Positions 1 to 6,176 of a stretch of 8,586 nucleotides of DNA are shown here, in pieces. The notes under the pieces are model-generated. The model did no database searches, was not told where the DNA came from, and saw only the letters and a list, made by a program, of their open reading frames with translations. Origin of the DNA: Actinomycetes bacterium. GTDB taxonomy: Bacteria > Actinomycetota > Actinomycetes > Actinomycetales > Microbacteriaceae. Location of the stretch: contig JAUHVN010000104.1 of the NCBI GenBank assembly GCA_030425055.1, positions 1 to 8,586 of the forward strand, given 5' to 3'. Made by a program: the position numbers and the translations under genes. The first letter of the stretch is position 1. Every line of letters begins with the position of its first letter.

Positions 1-838
1 CTCCATCAACGACTCGTTCCAGGTGAACGACTCGTTCCAGGACAACTCGGTCCACGACTCGGCGAACGACAACTCGATCAACGCGGGCATCCGCCAGTAC
101 AACGCCGGCTTCAACGACCTGAACCTCTTCGCCGGTGGCGCCGGCGGCGGCGGCGGATGGGGCGGCAGCGACTTCGACCTCGACATCGACGCCCGCACCA
201 CGACGAACGACCAGTCGGTCAACCAGAACATCTCGACCTCGTCGGGCAGCGGCGGTGCCGCGGTTGCAGTCGGCGGCGACGCGGACGGCGGCTTCGGCGG
301 CGCGCTCTCGGGCGCCGGCGGCGGTGACACCGGCGACGGCGGCGACGGCGGCGACGGCGGTGCTGGTGTCGGAGTCGGCGTCGGCGGCCTCGGCCTCGGT
401 GTCGGTGTCGGCGGTGGCGGCGACGGCGGCGAGGGTGGCAGCACCCAGGGTGCCGGCGACGCCGGCAGCCTCGCTCTCGGCGGTGGCCAGGGCGGCGACG
501 GCGGCAACGCCGGTGCCATCGGCGGCGACGCGAACGGCGGCAACGTGTCGCAGTTCTTCGGCCAGAGCTCGGTGATCGCATCGGGTGACAACTCGGTGGC
601 CGCGGGCGACGACGTCGACATCGACAACATCGACACCGACATCGAGGTGGGCGACATCTCGATCGGCAACACGTGGAACACCGACTCGTTCAACGACGAC
701 CTCGACTTCTCGGACAACTGGTCGGTCAACGACTCGTTCCAGGACAACAGCGTCGACAACGGGATCGATGTCGACGTGGACGTCGAGAACTCCAACGTGG
801 GCAGCCCCTTCGGCGACGCGAACGAGTTCGACTTCTAA
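1..838 (+). CDS. Glycine-rich acidic IniB-like protein, 5' end outside the window
   Basis: The frame is open from the first complete codon at base 2, so the start lies beyond the left edge; 278 residues are visible, ending at TAA 836-838. The in-frame GTG at 23 is probably an internal Val, because the codons before it already encode the same Asn-Asp-Ser-Phe-Gln repeat. Layout: Asn/Asp/Ser-rich repeats (2-120); a conserved stretch DARTTTNDQSVNQNI (188-232); about 103 residues rich in Gly, Ala, Val and Asp (233-541); a second conserved stretch with VIASGDNSVAAGDD and VGDISIGNT (542-700); and an Asp/Asn-rich tail that repeats VNDSFQDNSV. It has almost no Lys and no Cys. Both conserved stretches recur in the minus-strand protein at 5255-6058, which has an IniB N-terminal domain, so this is called IniB-like. 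Its own N-terminus is unseen. The function of IniB is unknown, and a surface-associated or polymer-forming role is only inference. Confidence 0.8.
   Translation, partial: SINDSFQVNDSFQDNSVHDSANDNSINAGIRQYNAGFNDLNLFAGGAGGGGGWGGSDFDLDIDARTTTNDQSVNQNISTSSGSGGAAVAVGGDADGGFGGALSGAGGGDTGDGGDGGDGGAGVGVGVGGLGLGVGVGGGGDGGEGGSTQGAGDAGSLALGGGQGGDGGNAGAIGGDANGGNVSQFFGQSSVIASGDNSVAAGDDVDIDNIDTDIEVGDISIGNTWNTDSFNDDLDFSDNWSVNDSFQDNSVDNGIDVDVDVENSNVGSPFGDANEFDF
8..40 (+). repeat. Tandem 15-base repeat with 18-base period, third copy at 728-742
   Basis: The 15 bases AACGACTCGTTCCAG occur exactly at 8-22 and 26-40, and again at 728-742 near the end of the same gene. They encode NDSFQ. The copies at 26 and 728 continue to match for six more bases. 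A degenerate form (TDSFND) lies at about 680-697. The repeat brackets the glycine-rich core at protein level. Confidence 0.8.
233..541 (+). repeat. Glycine-rich low-complexity insert coding for about 103 residues
   Basis: This stretch encodes GGx and GxG repeats. It includes three exact 9-base copies of GGCGACGGC (332-358, Gly-Asp-Gly) and a GV/GL run GVGVGVGGLGLGVGVGG at about 362-412. It sits exactly between two blocks that are nearly adjacent in the paralogue at 5255-6058, where only five residues separate them. The simple GC-rich repeats also leave other frames open here; those frames are artefacts. Confidence 0.8.
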
Positions 839-853
839 GTCGGCACACGACTC

Positions 854-881
854 GCCCGGCGGTCCTTCGGGGCCGCCGGGC
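854..881 (+). terminator. Strong hairpin with UUCG tetraloop after the IniB-like gene
   Basis: A 12-base-pair stem (854-865 with 870-881, one G-U pair) is closed by the very stable C(UUCG)G tetraloop at 866-869. It starts 15 bases after the stop codon. No T-tract follows, which is common for actinobacterial terminators. It probably ends or weakens transcription between the IniB-like gene and the downstream GTPase operon. Confidence 0.75.
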
Positions 882-884
882 ACT

Positions 885-940
885 CGCACCGTTGAGGCGG
901 TGCGGACTAGAGTCGAACCATCGAGCGAAGGTGACCGAGA
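885..940 (+). promoter_or_regulatory. Candidate promoter and inverted repeat ahead of the acidic ORF
   Basis: A 7-base inverted repeat, CGCACCG-N6-CGGTGCG (885-904), ends three bases before TAGAGT (908-913), which fits the actinobacterial -10 pattern TANNNT. No convincing -35 lies at the usual distance; TTGAGG at 892-897 is only 10 bases away, inside the repeat loop. A good ribosome binding site, GAAGGTGA (927-934), sits six bases before the ATG at 941. The repeat could be an operator or a second small hairpin. The promoter call is weak; the RBS is solid. Confidence 0.4.
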
Positions 941-1189
941 ATGTCCGGTGACGGATCCGAGTGGAGCCCCATGGGCACGTCCACCGACGGCGTGGAGCCG
1001 AACGGAGCGGTCGGCCCTGCCTTCACCGGCGATGCGTGGGCCTCGACGCTCGACGAGGGCGCCGACCCGACGAACCTCTTCTCGGCCGAGATCCAGGACG
1101 TCGACGTGGCCGACTGGGACGTCGCCGACCTGTGGGGCGATGCCCCTGCCGCCGACGGCGGAGCGAGCGGACTGGAATTCGGTCTTTGA
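941..1189 (+). CDS. Small highly acidic protein of unknown function (82 aa)
   Basis: The ATG follows a strong RBS (GAAGGTGA, 6-base gap), and the stop TGA (1187-1189) overlaps the TTG start of the IniA-like gene, so translation of the two is probably coupled. The protein has about 18 Asp/Glu and no Lys, Arg or His, giving a very low pI. It has no signal peptide, no membrane segment and no Cys. The second half holds a Trp-containing acidic repeat, VADWDVADLWGD (about residues 58-69), that could be an amphipathic binding motif. I do not recognise a family. The frame is supported by RBS, coupling and GC-ending codons, and the overlapping frame is Arg-rich nonsense. Placed directly before iniA, it may be a partner or regulator of the GTPases, but that is inference from position. 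Mycobacteria have no gene between iniB and iniA. Confidence 0.75.
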   Translation: MSGDGSEWSPMGTSTDGVEPNGAVGPAFTGDAWASTLDEGADPTNLFSAEIQDVDVADWDVADLWGDAPAADGGASGLEFGL

Positions 1190-3120
1190 GCCGCGTCGGC
1201 GACGACCCGATCGGGTCGGCACACGCGTCGGACGGCCGCGACGATGGCGGGTCGACGGCGATCGCCCCGGACGGCACCGAGTCGGCGTCGACCGACCTCG
1301 CAGCGACCGAGCTGACGGGTATCGCACGCCGGCTGGGCGAACTCGCGGCAGACAACGGTCGCTCGGACCTGGCTTCGCGCCTCGATCAGGCCCGCGAGCG
1401 ACTCATCGACCCCGATGTCCGCGTGATCGTGGTCGGGGAGTTCAAGCAGGGCAAGAGCAAGCTCATCAACGCCCTCGTCAACGCGCCCGCGTGCCCTGTC
1501 GACGATGACGTCGCGACGAGCGTCCCGACGTCGGTCGCGTATGCGGAGGAGGCATCCGCGTGGGTTCTCGTCGGCGACGGAAAGCCCGCACAGGCGGGCG
1601 GTGCCGAGCGCCGTGAGGTTCCGCTGCCCGAGCTGCCCCAGTACGTCTCCGAGCGCGGCAACCCGGGCAACGAGCGCAAGATCGTGTCGGCAGAGGTCCT
1701 TCTTCCGCGCGAGATCCTCAAGGGAGGACTGCGGCTGGTCGACTCGCCGGGTGTCGGCGGGCTCGACTCGTCGAACGCCGTGGCCACCCTGTCGGCGCTC
1801 TCGTCCGCTCACGCGGTCCTGCTCGTGTCGGATGCCTCCCAGGAGTACACCGAGCCCGAAGTGCAGTTCCTCAAGCACGCGATGCGGGTGTCGCCCAACG
1901 TCGCCGCGGTGCTCGCGAAGACCGACCTGTATCCGCAGTGGCGGCAGATCGAGGAGATCGACCGCCGACACCTCGAGGTCGCCGGCGATGTGCCGATCTT
2001 CTCCGTCTCCAGCGACCTGCGACTGCTGGCCGCCGAGTTGCGCGATCGCGAACTCAACGAGGAGTCGGGCTTCCCGGCGCTCGTCGCGCACCTGCGCCGA
2101 GAGGTCCTCGAGCGCGCCGAACTCATCCACGAGCGCAGTGCCATCCACGACCTCGCCTCCGTCGCCGATCAGCTCGCCATCTCGCTGCGCACCGAGCTCA
2201 ACGCCATCCTCCACCCCGAGGACACCCCGCGCATGCTCGCGGACCTCGAGGCGGCGAAGGAACGCGCCGACGAGTTCCGCAGTCGTTCGGCGCGGTGGCA
2301 GGTGACCCTGACCGACGGCATCGCGGATCTCATCGCCGACATGGAACACGACCTGCGCGATCGTCTGCGCAAGGTGCAACGCGAGGCCGAGAGCTCCATC
2401 GACGAGGGGGATCCGGGGCCGATCTGGGATCAGATCACCGAATGGCTCGACCAGCGGGTCGCGGCCGCGGTGTCGGAGACCTTCGTCTGGACCGACGAGC
2501 GATCGCGCTGGCTATCCGAAGAGGTGTCGGACCTCTTCAGCGAGGGTGAGGCCGCGCTGCCGGCCATCCAGGTCGGTGACACCGAGGGCGTGCTCGACCC
2601 CGTGGAACAGATCGCCGGGCTCGATCCCGGCCATCTGGGCGCGGGGGAGAAGATCTACATCGGCGTCAAGGGCTCCTACGGCGGCGTGCTGATGGTGGGC
2701 CTGGCGACGGGACTCATCGGTCTTTCGCTGATCAATCCGCTGTCGCTCCTCGCCGGAGTTCTCGTCGGTCGCCGCGCCTTCCGCGAGGACATGACCGCGC
2801 GCCTGTCGCGGCGGCAGCACGAGGCCAAGCAACTTGTGCGTCGCTACATCGACGAGGTCATCTTCCAGGTGGGCAAGCAGCTGCGCGATCGCCTGCGCCT
2901 GGTTCAACGGTCCGCGCGCGACCACTTCGGGTCCATGGCCGAAGAGCTGCACAAGTCGCTGTCCGATGCGATCGACGGGGCCAAGCGCTCGGCGGGCGTG
3001 TTCACGGCGCAGCGTGAGGAGCGCCTGAAGGAGCTGCAGGGACAGCTGAAGAGGCTTGAGGCGCTGCAGCTGGAGATGCCCGCACTGCCGGCACTCCGGC
3101 AGGAAGCGCTCAAGCGGTGA
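1186..3120 (+). CDS. iniA: IniA-type bacterial dynamin-like GTPase (644 aa)
   Basis: This is a large dynamin-like GTPase that would bind and remodel the cytoplasmic membrane using GTP; mycobacterial IniA is reported to cause membrane fission. GTPase motifs: G1 GEFKQGKS at residues 84-91; G2 Thr115 in VPTSV; G3 DSPG at 186-189 followed by VGG; G4 AKTD at 244-247 followed by LYPQW. The middle is a helical stalk. A hydrophobic hairpin at about 499-528 (GGVLMVG ... SLINPLSLLAG) follows GSYGG and is the likely membrane-inserting tip. The C-terminus (about 600-640) looks like a coiled coil. From memory, mycobacterial IniA (about 640 aa) shares SQExTEPE, KTDLYPxW, LNEES and the GSYGG/NPLS hairpin. 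TTG 1186 is the only reasonable start: it has GGAA at 1174-1177, the upstream frame is Arg-rich nonsense, and the next GTG lies at the P-loop. It is coupled to the acidic ORF upstream and to iniC downstream. Confidence 0.93.
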   Translation: MSRVGDDPIGSAHASDGRDDGGSTAIAPDGTESASTDLAATELTGIARRLGELAADNGRSDLASRLDQARERLIDPDVRVIVVGEFKQGKSKLINALVNAPACPVDDDVATSVPTSVAYAEEASAWVLVGDGKPAQAGGAERREVPLPELPQYVSERGNPGNERKIVSAEVLLPREILKGGLRLVDSPGVGGLDSSNAVATLSALSSAHAVLLVSDASQEYTEPEVQFLKHAMRVSPNVAAVLAKTDLYPQWRQIEEIDRRHLEVAGDVPIFSVSSDLRLLAAELRDRELNEESGFPALVAHLRREVLERAELIHERSAIHDLASVADQLAISLRTELNAILHPEDTPRMLADLEAAKERADEFRSRSARWQVTLTDGIADLIADMEHDLRDRLRKVQREAESSIDEGDPGPIWDQITEWLDQRVAAAVSETFVWTDERSRWLSEEVSDLFSEGEAALPAIQVGDTEGVLDPVEQIAGLDPGHLGAGEKIYIGVKGSYGGVLMVGLATGLIGLSLINPLSLLAGVLVGRRAFREDMTARLSRRQHEAKQLVRRYIDEVIFQVGKQLRDRLRLVQRSARDHFGSMAEELHKSLSDAIDGAKRSAGVFTAQREERLKELQGQLKRLEALQLEMPALPALRQEALKR

Positions 3121-4805
3121 TCGGATCGCTCGAAGCGGAGGCCGAGTCGCTCGTCCGCACGGCGAGCAGCGTGTACTCCGACGACCCCGCCGTCCTGGAA
3201 ACGCTCGACGAGCTCGACGAGCGACTGCGGGAGCCGCTGCGCCTCGCGATCGCCGGTATGGTCAAGGCCGGGAAGTCGACCCTGCTCAACGCCCTGCTGG
3301 GCGAGCGGATCGCGCCGACGGATGCCGGGGAGTGCACTCGACTGGTCACGTGGTACCGCTACTCGGCGACGCCGACGATCACGCTGCACCCCCACGTCGG
3401 CGAGCCGCGGCGGATGCCTGTTCGGCGCGAGCACGGTCGACTGCTGATGGATCTCGGTGGCGTCCCCGCCGAAGACATCGACTGGATCGACGTGGGCTGG
3501 CCGCTCGAGGCGCTCAAGTCGATGATCCTGATCGACACGCCTGGCATCGCCTCGCTCTCGGCGGACACGTCCGCACGGGCGACGCGCTTCCTCACGCCCG
3601 AGTCGGACACGCCATCGGCCGACGCCGTCATCTACCTCATGCGGCATCTCCATGCCTCGGACGTCCGGTTCCTCGAGTCGTTCCGAGACACGGCGGTCGG
3701 CTCCGCCCGCACGGTATGCGCCGTCGGGGTGCTCTCGAGATCGGACGAGATCGGCGCCGGCCGGATCGACTCGCTGCTCTCGGCGAGCAAGGTCGCCCGG
3801 CGCTATGAGACCGACGGGGATCTGGCCTCGCTTGTGCTGGGCGTCATCCCGGTGGCGGGCCTGGTCGCCGAGGGTGCGCGAACCCTCCGGGAGGACGAGT
3901 TCCACACCTTCCGCCGCCTCGCGGATCTGGAGCGGGCCGATCGTGAAGCTCTGCTCCTCTCGGCCGACCGCTTCACGGCCCGCACCGAGGCGACCGATGT
4001 GGGCGTGGAGGAACGATCGGCCCTGATCTCCCGCTTCGGCATCTTCGGCGTCCGCCTTGCGACCGCGCTCGTCCGCGGCGGCGCTCGTGATTCGTCCGAA
4101 CTCGCACAGGAGATGGTGCAGCAGAGCGGGCTGGTCGACCTTCGCCAGTTCGTCGGTTCGCAGTTCAGGGCACGCTCGACCGCGCTCAAGGTTCGTGGGG
4201 TTCTTCTCGCTCTGGACAAGCTGATCAGCGAGAACCCCCGCGAGGGGGACGAGGGCGTCCGTGCAGGTCTGGAACGACTCACCACGGCCGCTCACGAACT
4301 GCGCGAGCTCGACATGCTCGCCGCGCTGCGTGCCGATGACTTCGCGTTGACGGGAGAGTCCGCCGCGCAGGCCCAGACGGTTCTCGGCCTTCGGGGGACG
4401 GGAGTGACAGCGCGACTGGGACTGCCCGACGATGCCACCGACACCGATGTGCGCGAGCGTCTTGATGTCGCTCTCGCACGGTGGCGCACGCTGGTGGAGT
4501 CGCCGCTGACCGAGCGGCGGGCTGTCGCGGTCGGCCAGGTCGTCCTGCGCAGCCTCGATGGCATCGCGACGACCCTCGGCGGGTCCGAGAGCGTGGTGTC
4601 GAAGGCGGCGGAGATCGCCGAGTCAGAGATCGTCGCCGCCGACGACCCCCTCCTGTCCGCGGCGGACGTCGAGGCGTCGCGCGGACCACGCGATCCCGCC
4701 GGGGAGCACGCTGCTCAGGAGCGCGAGCAGGACGAGCCCCGCCTGGGCCGCAAGAAGAAGGAGAAGCGATTGGCGTCGATCACCAAGCGCCACCCACTCG
4801 GTTGA
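3117..4805 (+). CDS. iniC: IniC-type bacterial dynamin-like GTPase with extended C-terminus (562 aa)
   Basis: This is the second dynamin-like GTPase, the usual partner of IniA. GTG 3117 overlaps the iniA stop (GTGA), and AGGAAG at 3101-3106 is the RBS. Motifs: G1 GMVKAGKS at residues 47-54; IAPTDAGECTRLVTWY with G2 Thr74; G3 DTPG at 140-143; and LSRSDEIGAGRID at about 206-218 in the G4 position, where Arg replaces the usual Lys. From memory, mycobacterial IniC has the same TECTRIVTW and SRADEIGAGRID, so this is a family trait and not a defect. It has no long hydrophobic hairpin like that of IniA. The family core (IniC of M. tuberculosis is about 493 aa) ends near residue 488. The remaining 74 residues are charged (a Lys-rich GRKKKEK run near the end), and residues 503-562 lie antisense to the convergent membrane-protein gene. 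No terminator is visible between the two genes. Confidence 0.93.
   Translation: MIGSLEAEAESLVRTASSVYSDDPAVLETLDELDERLREPLRLAIAGMVKAGKSTLLNALLGERIAPTDAGECTRLVTWYRYSATPTITLHPHVGEPRRMPVRREHGRLLMDLGGVPAEDIDWIDVGWPLEALKSMILIDTPGIASLSADTSARATRFLTPESDTPSADAVIYLMRHLHASDVRFLESFRDTAVGSARTVCAVGVLSRSDEIGAGRIDSLLSASKVARRYETDGDLASLVLGVIPVAGLVAEGARTLREDEFHTFRRLADLERADREALLLSADRFTARTEATDVGVEERSALISRFGIFGVRLATALVRGGARDSSELAQEMVQQSGLVDLRQFVGSQFRARSTALKVRGVLLALDKLISENPREGDEGVRAGLERLTTAAHELRELDMLAALRADDFALTGESAAQAQTVLGLRGTGVTARLGLPDDATDTDVRERLDVALARWRTLVESPLTERRAVAVGQVVLRSLDGIATTLGGSESVVSKAAEIAESEIVAADDPLLSAADVEASRGPRDPAGEHAAQEREQDEPRLGRKKKEKRLASITKRHPLG
4623..4805. other. 183-bp convergent overlap of iniC and the membrane-protein gene
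   Basis: The two genes end inside each other. Codon boundaries coincide on both strands, so each codon faces one codon of the other gene. Leu codons (CTC, CTG) of the fourth membrane helix read as Glu and Gln on the iniC strand, which explains the charged iniC tail. By hand count, third positions are G/C in about 84% of plus-strand codons and 77% of minus-strand codons, so codon bias does not decide which gene has run on. Confidence 0.8.
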
Positions 4806-5258
4806 CAGCAGGACCAGCACGATCTGCAGTCCGAAGGACGCGAGCTGCCACCACCGGGTCTTCGGTTTGCGCGCCATGAACGACACCAGCATCGTCACCT
4901 GGGACCCGAGGACGATCACCATGAGGCCGAACACGGTCCAGAAGACGATGTCGGCGGCCGTCGTGTAGGTCTCGTCGCTGCGGCCGACGGTGACCTCCTC
5001 GACGACCTCGGAGATGAGAGGCAGCAGCTCCTGTCGGATGACGAAGTAGAAGACGAGGGTGAACCCGCCGATCGCGAAGCTCAGGATCCAGAAGACCTGG
5101 CTCAGGCGGATCGCGAAGGGCGGCGTGAGCTTCACGAGCACCGGCGGTGCGTTGGGGCTCGTGGTCGACGGGCGAGGCGGGGCCTCGCGCGTCGGAGTCC
5201 GGCGCGCGAGGCCCGTCGCCGTGGTGGGCGGTCGCGGGGTGCTTCCCTGTTCGGTCAC
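4623..5258 (-). CDS. Four-helix membrane protein of unknown function (211 aa)
   Basis: GTG at 5258 overlaps the stop of the upstream IniB-like gene (GTGA). GAGG at about 5263-5266 is a close RBS. The first 50 residues are Pro/Thr/Arg-rich and probably cytoplasmic. Four hydrophobic helices follow, at about residues 53-75, 101-128, 137-158 and 164-187, with an acidic loop (EVVEEVTVGRSDE) between the first two. The fourth helix lies in the part antisense to iniC, so the end of this gene looks genuine at least to about residue 190. The last 20 residues are Arg/Gly/Asp-rich and may be a run-on. I do not recognise the family. Coupling to an IniB-like gene suggests it serves as a membrane partner for that protein or for the GTPases, which is inference. 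Mycobacterial iniBAC lacks an obvious equivalent. Confidence 0.82.
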   Translation of the reverse strand: MTEQGSTPRPPTTATGLARRTPTREAPPRPSTTSPNAPPVLVKLTPPFAIRLSQVFWILSFAIGGFTLVFYFVIRQELLPLISEVVEEVTVGRSDETYTTAADIVFWTVFGLMVIVLGSQVTMLVSFMARKPKTRWWQLASFGLQIVLVLLSTEWVALGDRRQSLLLLLAAQAGLVLLALLSSVLPGGIAWSARRLDVRRGQEGVVGGDDL

Positions 5259-6058
5259 TGATCCTCGACGGGCTCTTCGAAGTACGGCTCCTCGACCGGT
5301 GCCGCCGAGTCGTCCGTTTCGGTGTACGTCTCCTCCGCCGTCATGTCGGTCGACAGCGGCGCCGGCTCCTCCGGGGCGGACTCCTCCGGGACGGGCTCCA
5401 CCGCCTCGACGGTGGTCTCGACCACGGTGTCGACCGCGTCGGTCACCGCTGCGACGGCCGTCGCCGCATCGGCGTCGGGCACCTCAGCGGCGTCGGTGCT
5501 CGTGCCCGCGGCCTCGGCGGTGGTCGACGAGGAGTCGCCGCCACCCGAGACCGTCGTGTTGAAGCTGTCGTCGTTCGAGGTGTTGCCGATCGCGACGTCG
5601 CCCACGGTGATGTCGACATCCGAGTCCACGACGGTGGCGTCGTCGCCCGCGGCGACGGCGTTGTCGCCGGAGGCGACGACGGCTTCCTGATCGAAGACCT
5701 GCGTGACGTCTCCGCCTTCGGTCCAGATGTTCTGGTTCACCGACTGGTCGACGATCGTCGTGCGGGCATCCACCGACGTGAACTGGTTGATGATGCGGTT
5801 GATCTCGCGCACCACCTCGTTCGGCGGCTCGGGCGGGTTCGGCGGCGGGGGCGCCGGAGGCTTGGGAGTGACACTCGGGTGGTCGATGATGACGGGCCTG
5901 ACCGCCTGCACATCGGCCAGGCACGCACCCTCCAACCCGTTGTCGTTCATGGTCTGCGTCGGCGCGGCCGCGAACTCCTCGGCCGTCGCGGGATCGCGCA
6001 GAAGGCTCAGGATGAACGCGATCAGCGCGTCGGCGATCGTGGATACCGGTGAGATCAT
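5255..6058 (-). CDS. IniB-like protein with IniB N-terminal domain (267 aa)
   Basis: The N-terminus (residues 1-60) has a hydrophobic helix ending ILSLLRDP, then AEEFAAAPTQTMNDNGLEG. This matches the start of mycobacterial IniB (xxYILSLFR...FVAAP...). A proline-rich linker (about 64-80) follows, then block A DARTTIVDQSVNQNI (97-111), a five-residue gap, block B with VVASGDNAVAAGDD and VGDVAIGNT (117-167), and a long Ala/Thr/Glu-rich acidic tail rich in Pro near the end. Blocks A and B match the glycine-rich protein at the left edge, but the glycine-rich insert is absent. ATG 6058 is chosen because GAGGAG (6065-6070) lies six bases upstream; the ATGs at 6061 and 6085 (276 aa) are alternatives with poorer spacing or RBS. 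The stop overlaps the start of the membrane-protein gene. Function is unknown, and it has no classical secretion signal. Confidence 0.88.
   Translation of the reverse strand: MISPVSTIADALIAFILSLLRDPATAEEFAAAPTQTMNDNGLEGACLADVQAVRPVIIDHPSVTPKPPAPPPPNPPEPPNEVVREINRIINQFTSVDARTTIVDQSVNQNIWTEGGDVTQVFDQEAVVASGDNAVAAGDDATVVDSDVDITVGDVAIGNTSNDDSFNTTVSGGGDSSSTTAEAAGTSTDAAEVPDADAATAVAAVTDAVDTVVETTVEAVEPVPEESAPEEPAPLSTDMTAEETYTETDDSAAPVEEPYFEEPVEDQ
5558..5770 (-). repeat. Blocks A and B shared with the IniB-like gene at the left edge
   Basis: Block A (5726-5770) matches 188-232 in 38 of 45 bases in inverted orientation, including DQSVNQNI in full. Block B (5558-5710) matches 542-700 more loosely at DNA level but clearly at protein level (VxASGDNxVAAGDD, then D-V-D-I ... 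VGDxxIGNT). This marks an old duplication with a glycine-rich segment gained or lost between the blocks. Confidence 0.8.
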
Positions 6059-6085
6059 CATCGACTCCTCGTAGTCTGCGGACAT

Positions 6086-6176
6086 GATGCACCCAGAATC
6101 AGGCGATCCTGGATTTCAGGGTATGGAGTTGCTTCGGATGCCGAATCGGGGGTGGCCCCGATACCGCTCGGGGGTC
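6086..6176 (-). promoter_or_regulatory. Candidate promoter with two palindromes ahead of the IniB-like gene
   Basis: On the minus strand, TACCCT (6123-6118) fits TANNNT and lies about 60 bases upstream of the ATG at 6058; no strong -35 is visible. Two palindromes abut just upstream: TTCGG-ATG-CCGAA (6133-6145) and ATCGGGG-GTGG-CCCCGAT (6145-6162). The second could be a short terminator for the regulator gene, whose stop is at 6177. The first falls in the -10/-35 spacer and could be an operator, possibly for the neighbouring regulator. All of this is inferred from pattern only. Confidence 0.35.

Noticed and set aside
23..25. GTG as the start of the glycine-rich protein
   Set aside because: The frame is open to the left edge and the codons before 23 encode a copy of the same NDSFQ repeat, so this is most likely an internal Val.
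332..412. Short GGCGACGGC repeats as a possible CRISPR or regulatory array
   Set aside because: They are in-frame Gly-Asp codon repeats with no spacers.
135..581. Open frames on both strands over the glycine-rich region
   Set aside because: They are Ala/Ser- or Arg-rich by-products of GGC repeats and lack RBS or recognisable domains.
961..1185. Upstream extension of IniA to an ATG at 961
   Set aside because: This part reads as Arg-rich nonsense and overlaps the acidic ORF, which has the better RBS; TTG 1186 fits the stop/start coupling.
585..1508. Plus-strand open frame spanning the terminator and promoter region
   Set aside because: It runs through the hairpin, the acidic ORF and the start of iniA in another frame, and is low-complexity Arg/Thr/Ser sequence.
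907..2379. Long minus-strand open frame antisense to iniA
   Set aside because: It mirrors a clear IniA coding sequence; such antisense frames are common in high-GC genomes. No RBS or domain was seen.
2904..4295. Long minus-strand open frame antisense to iniC
   Set aside because: Same reason: it covers the conserved GTPase-coding region of iniC and has no recognisable domain.
6108..6120. Small hairpin CCTG-GATTT-CAGG
   Set aside because: A four-base stem is too weak and too likely by chance to report as a site.
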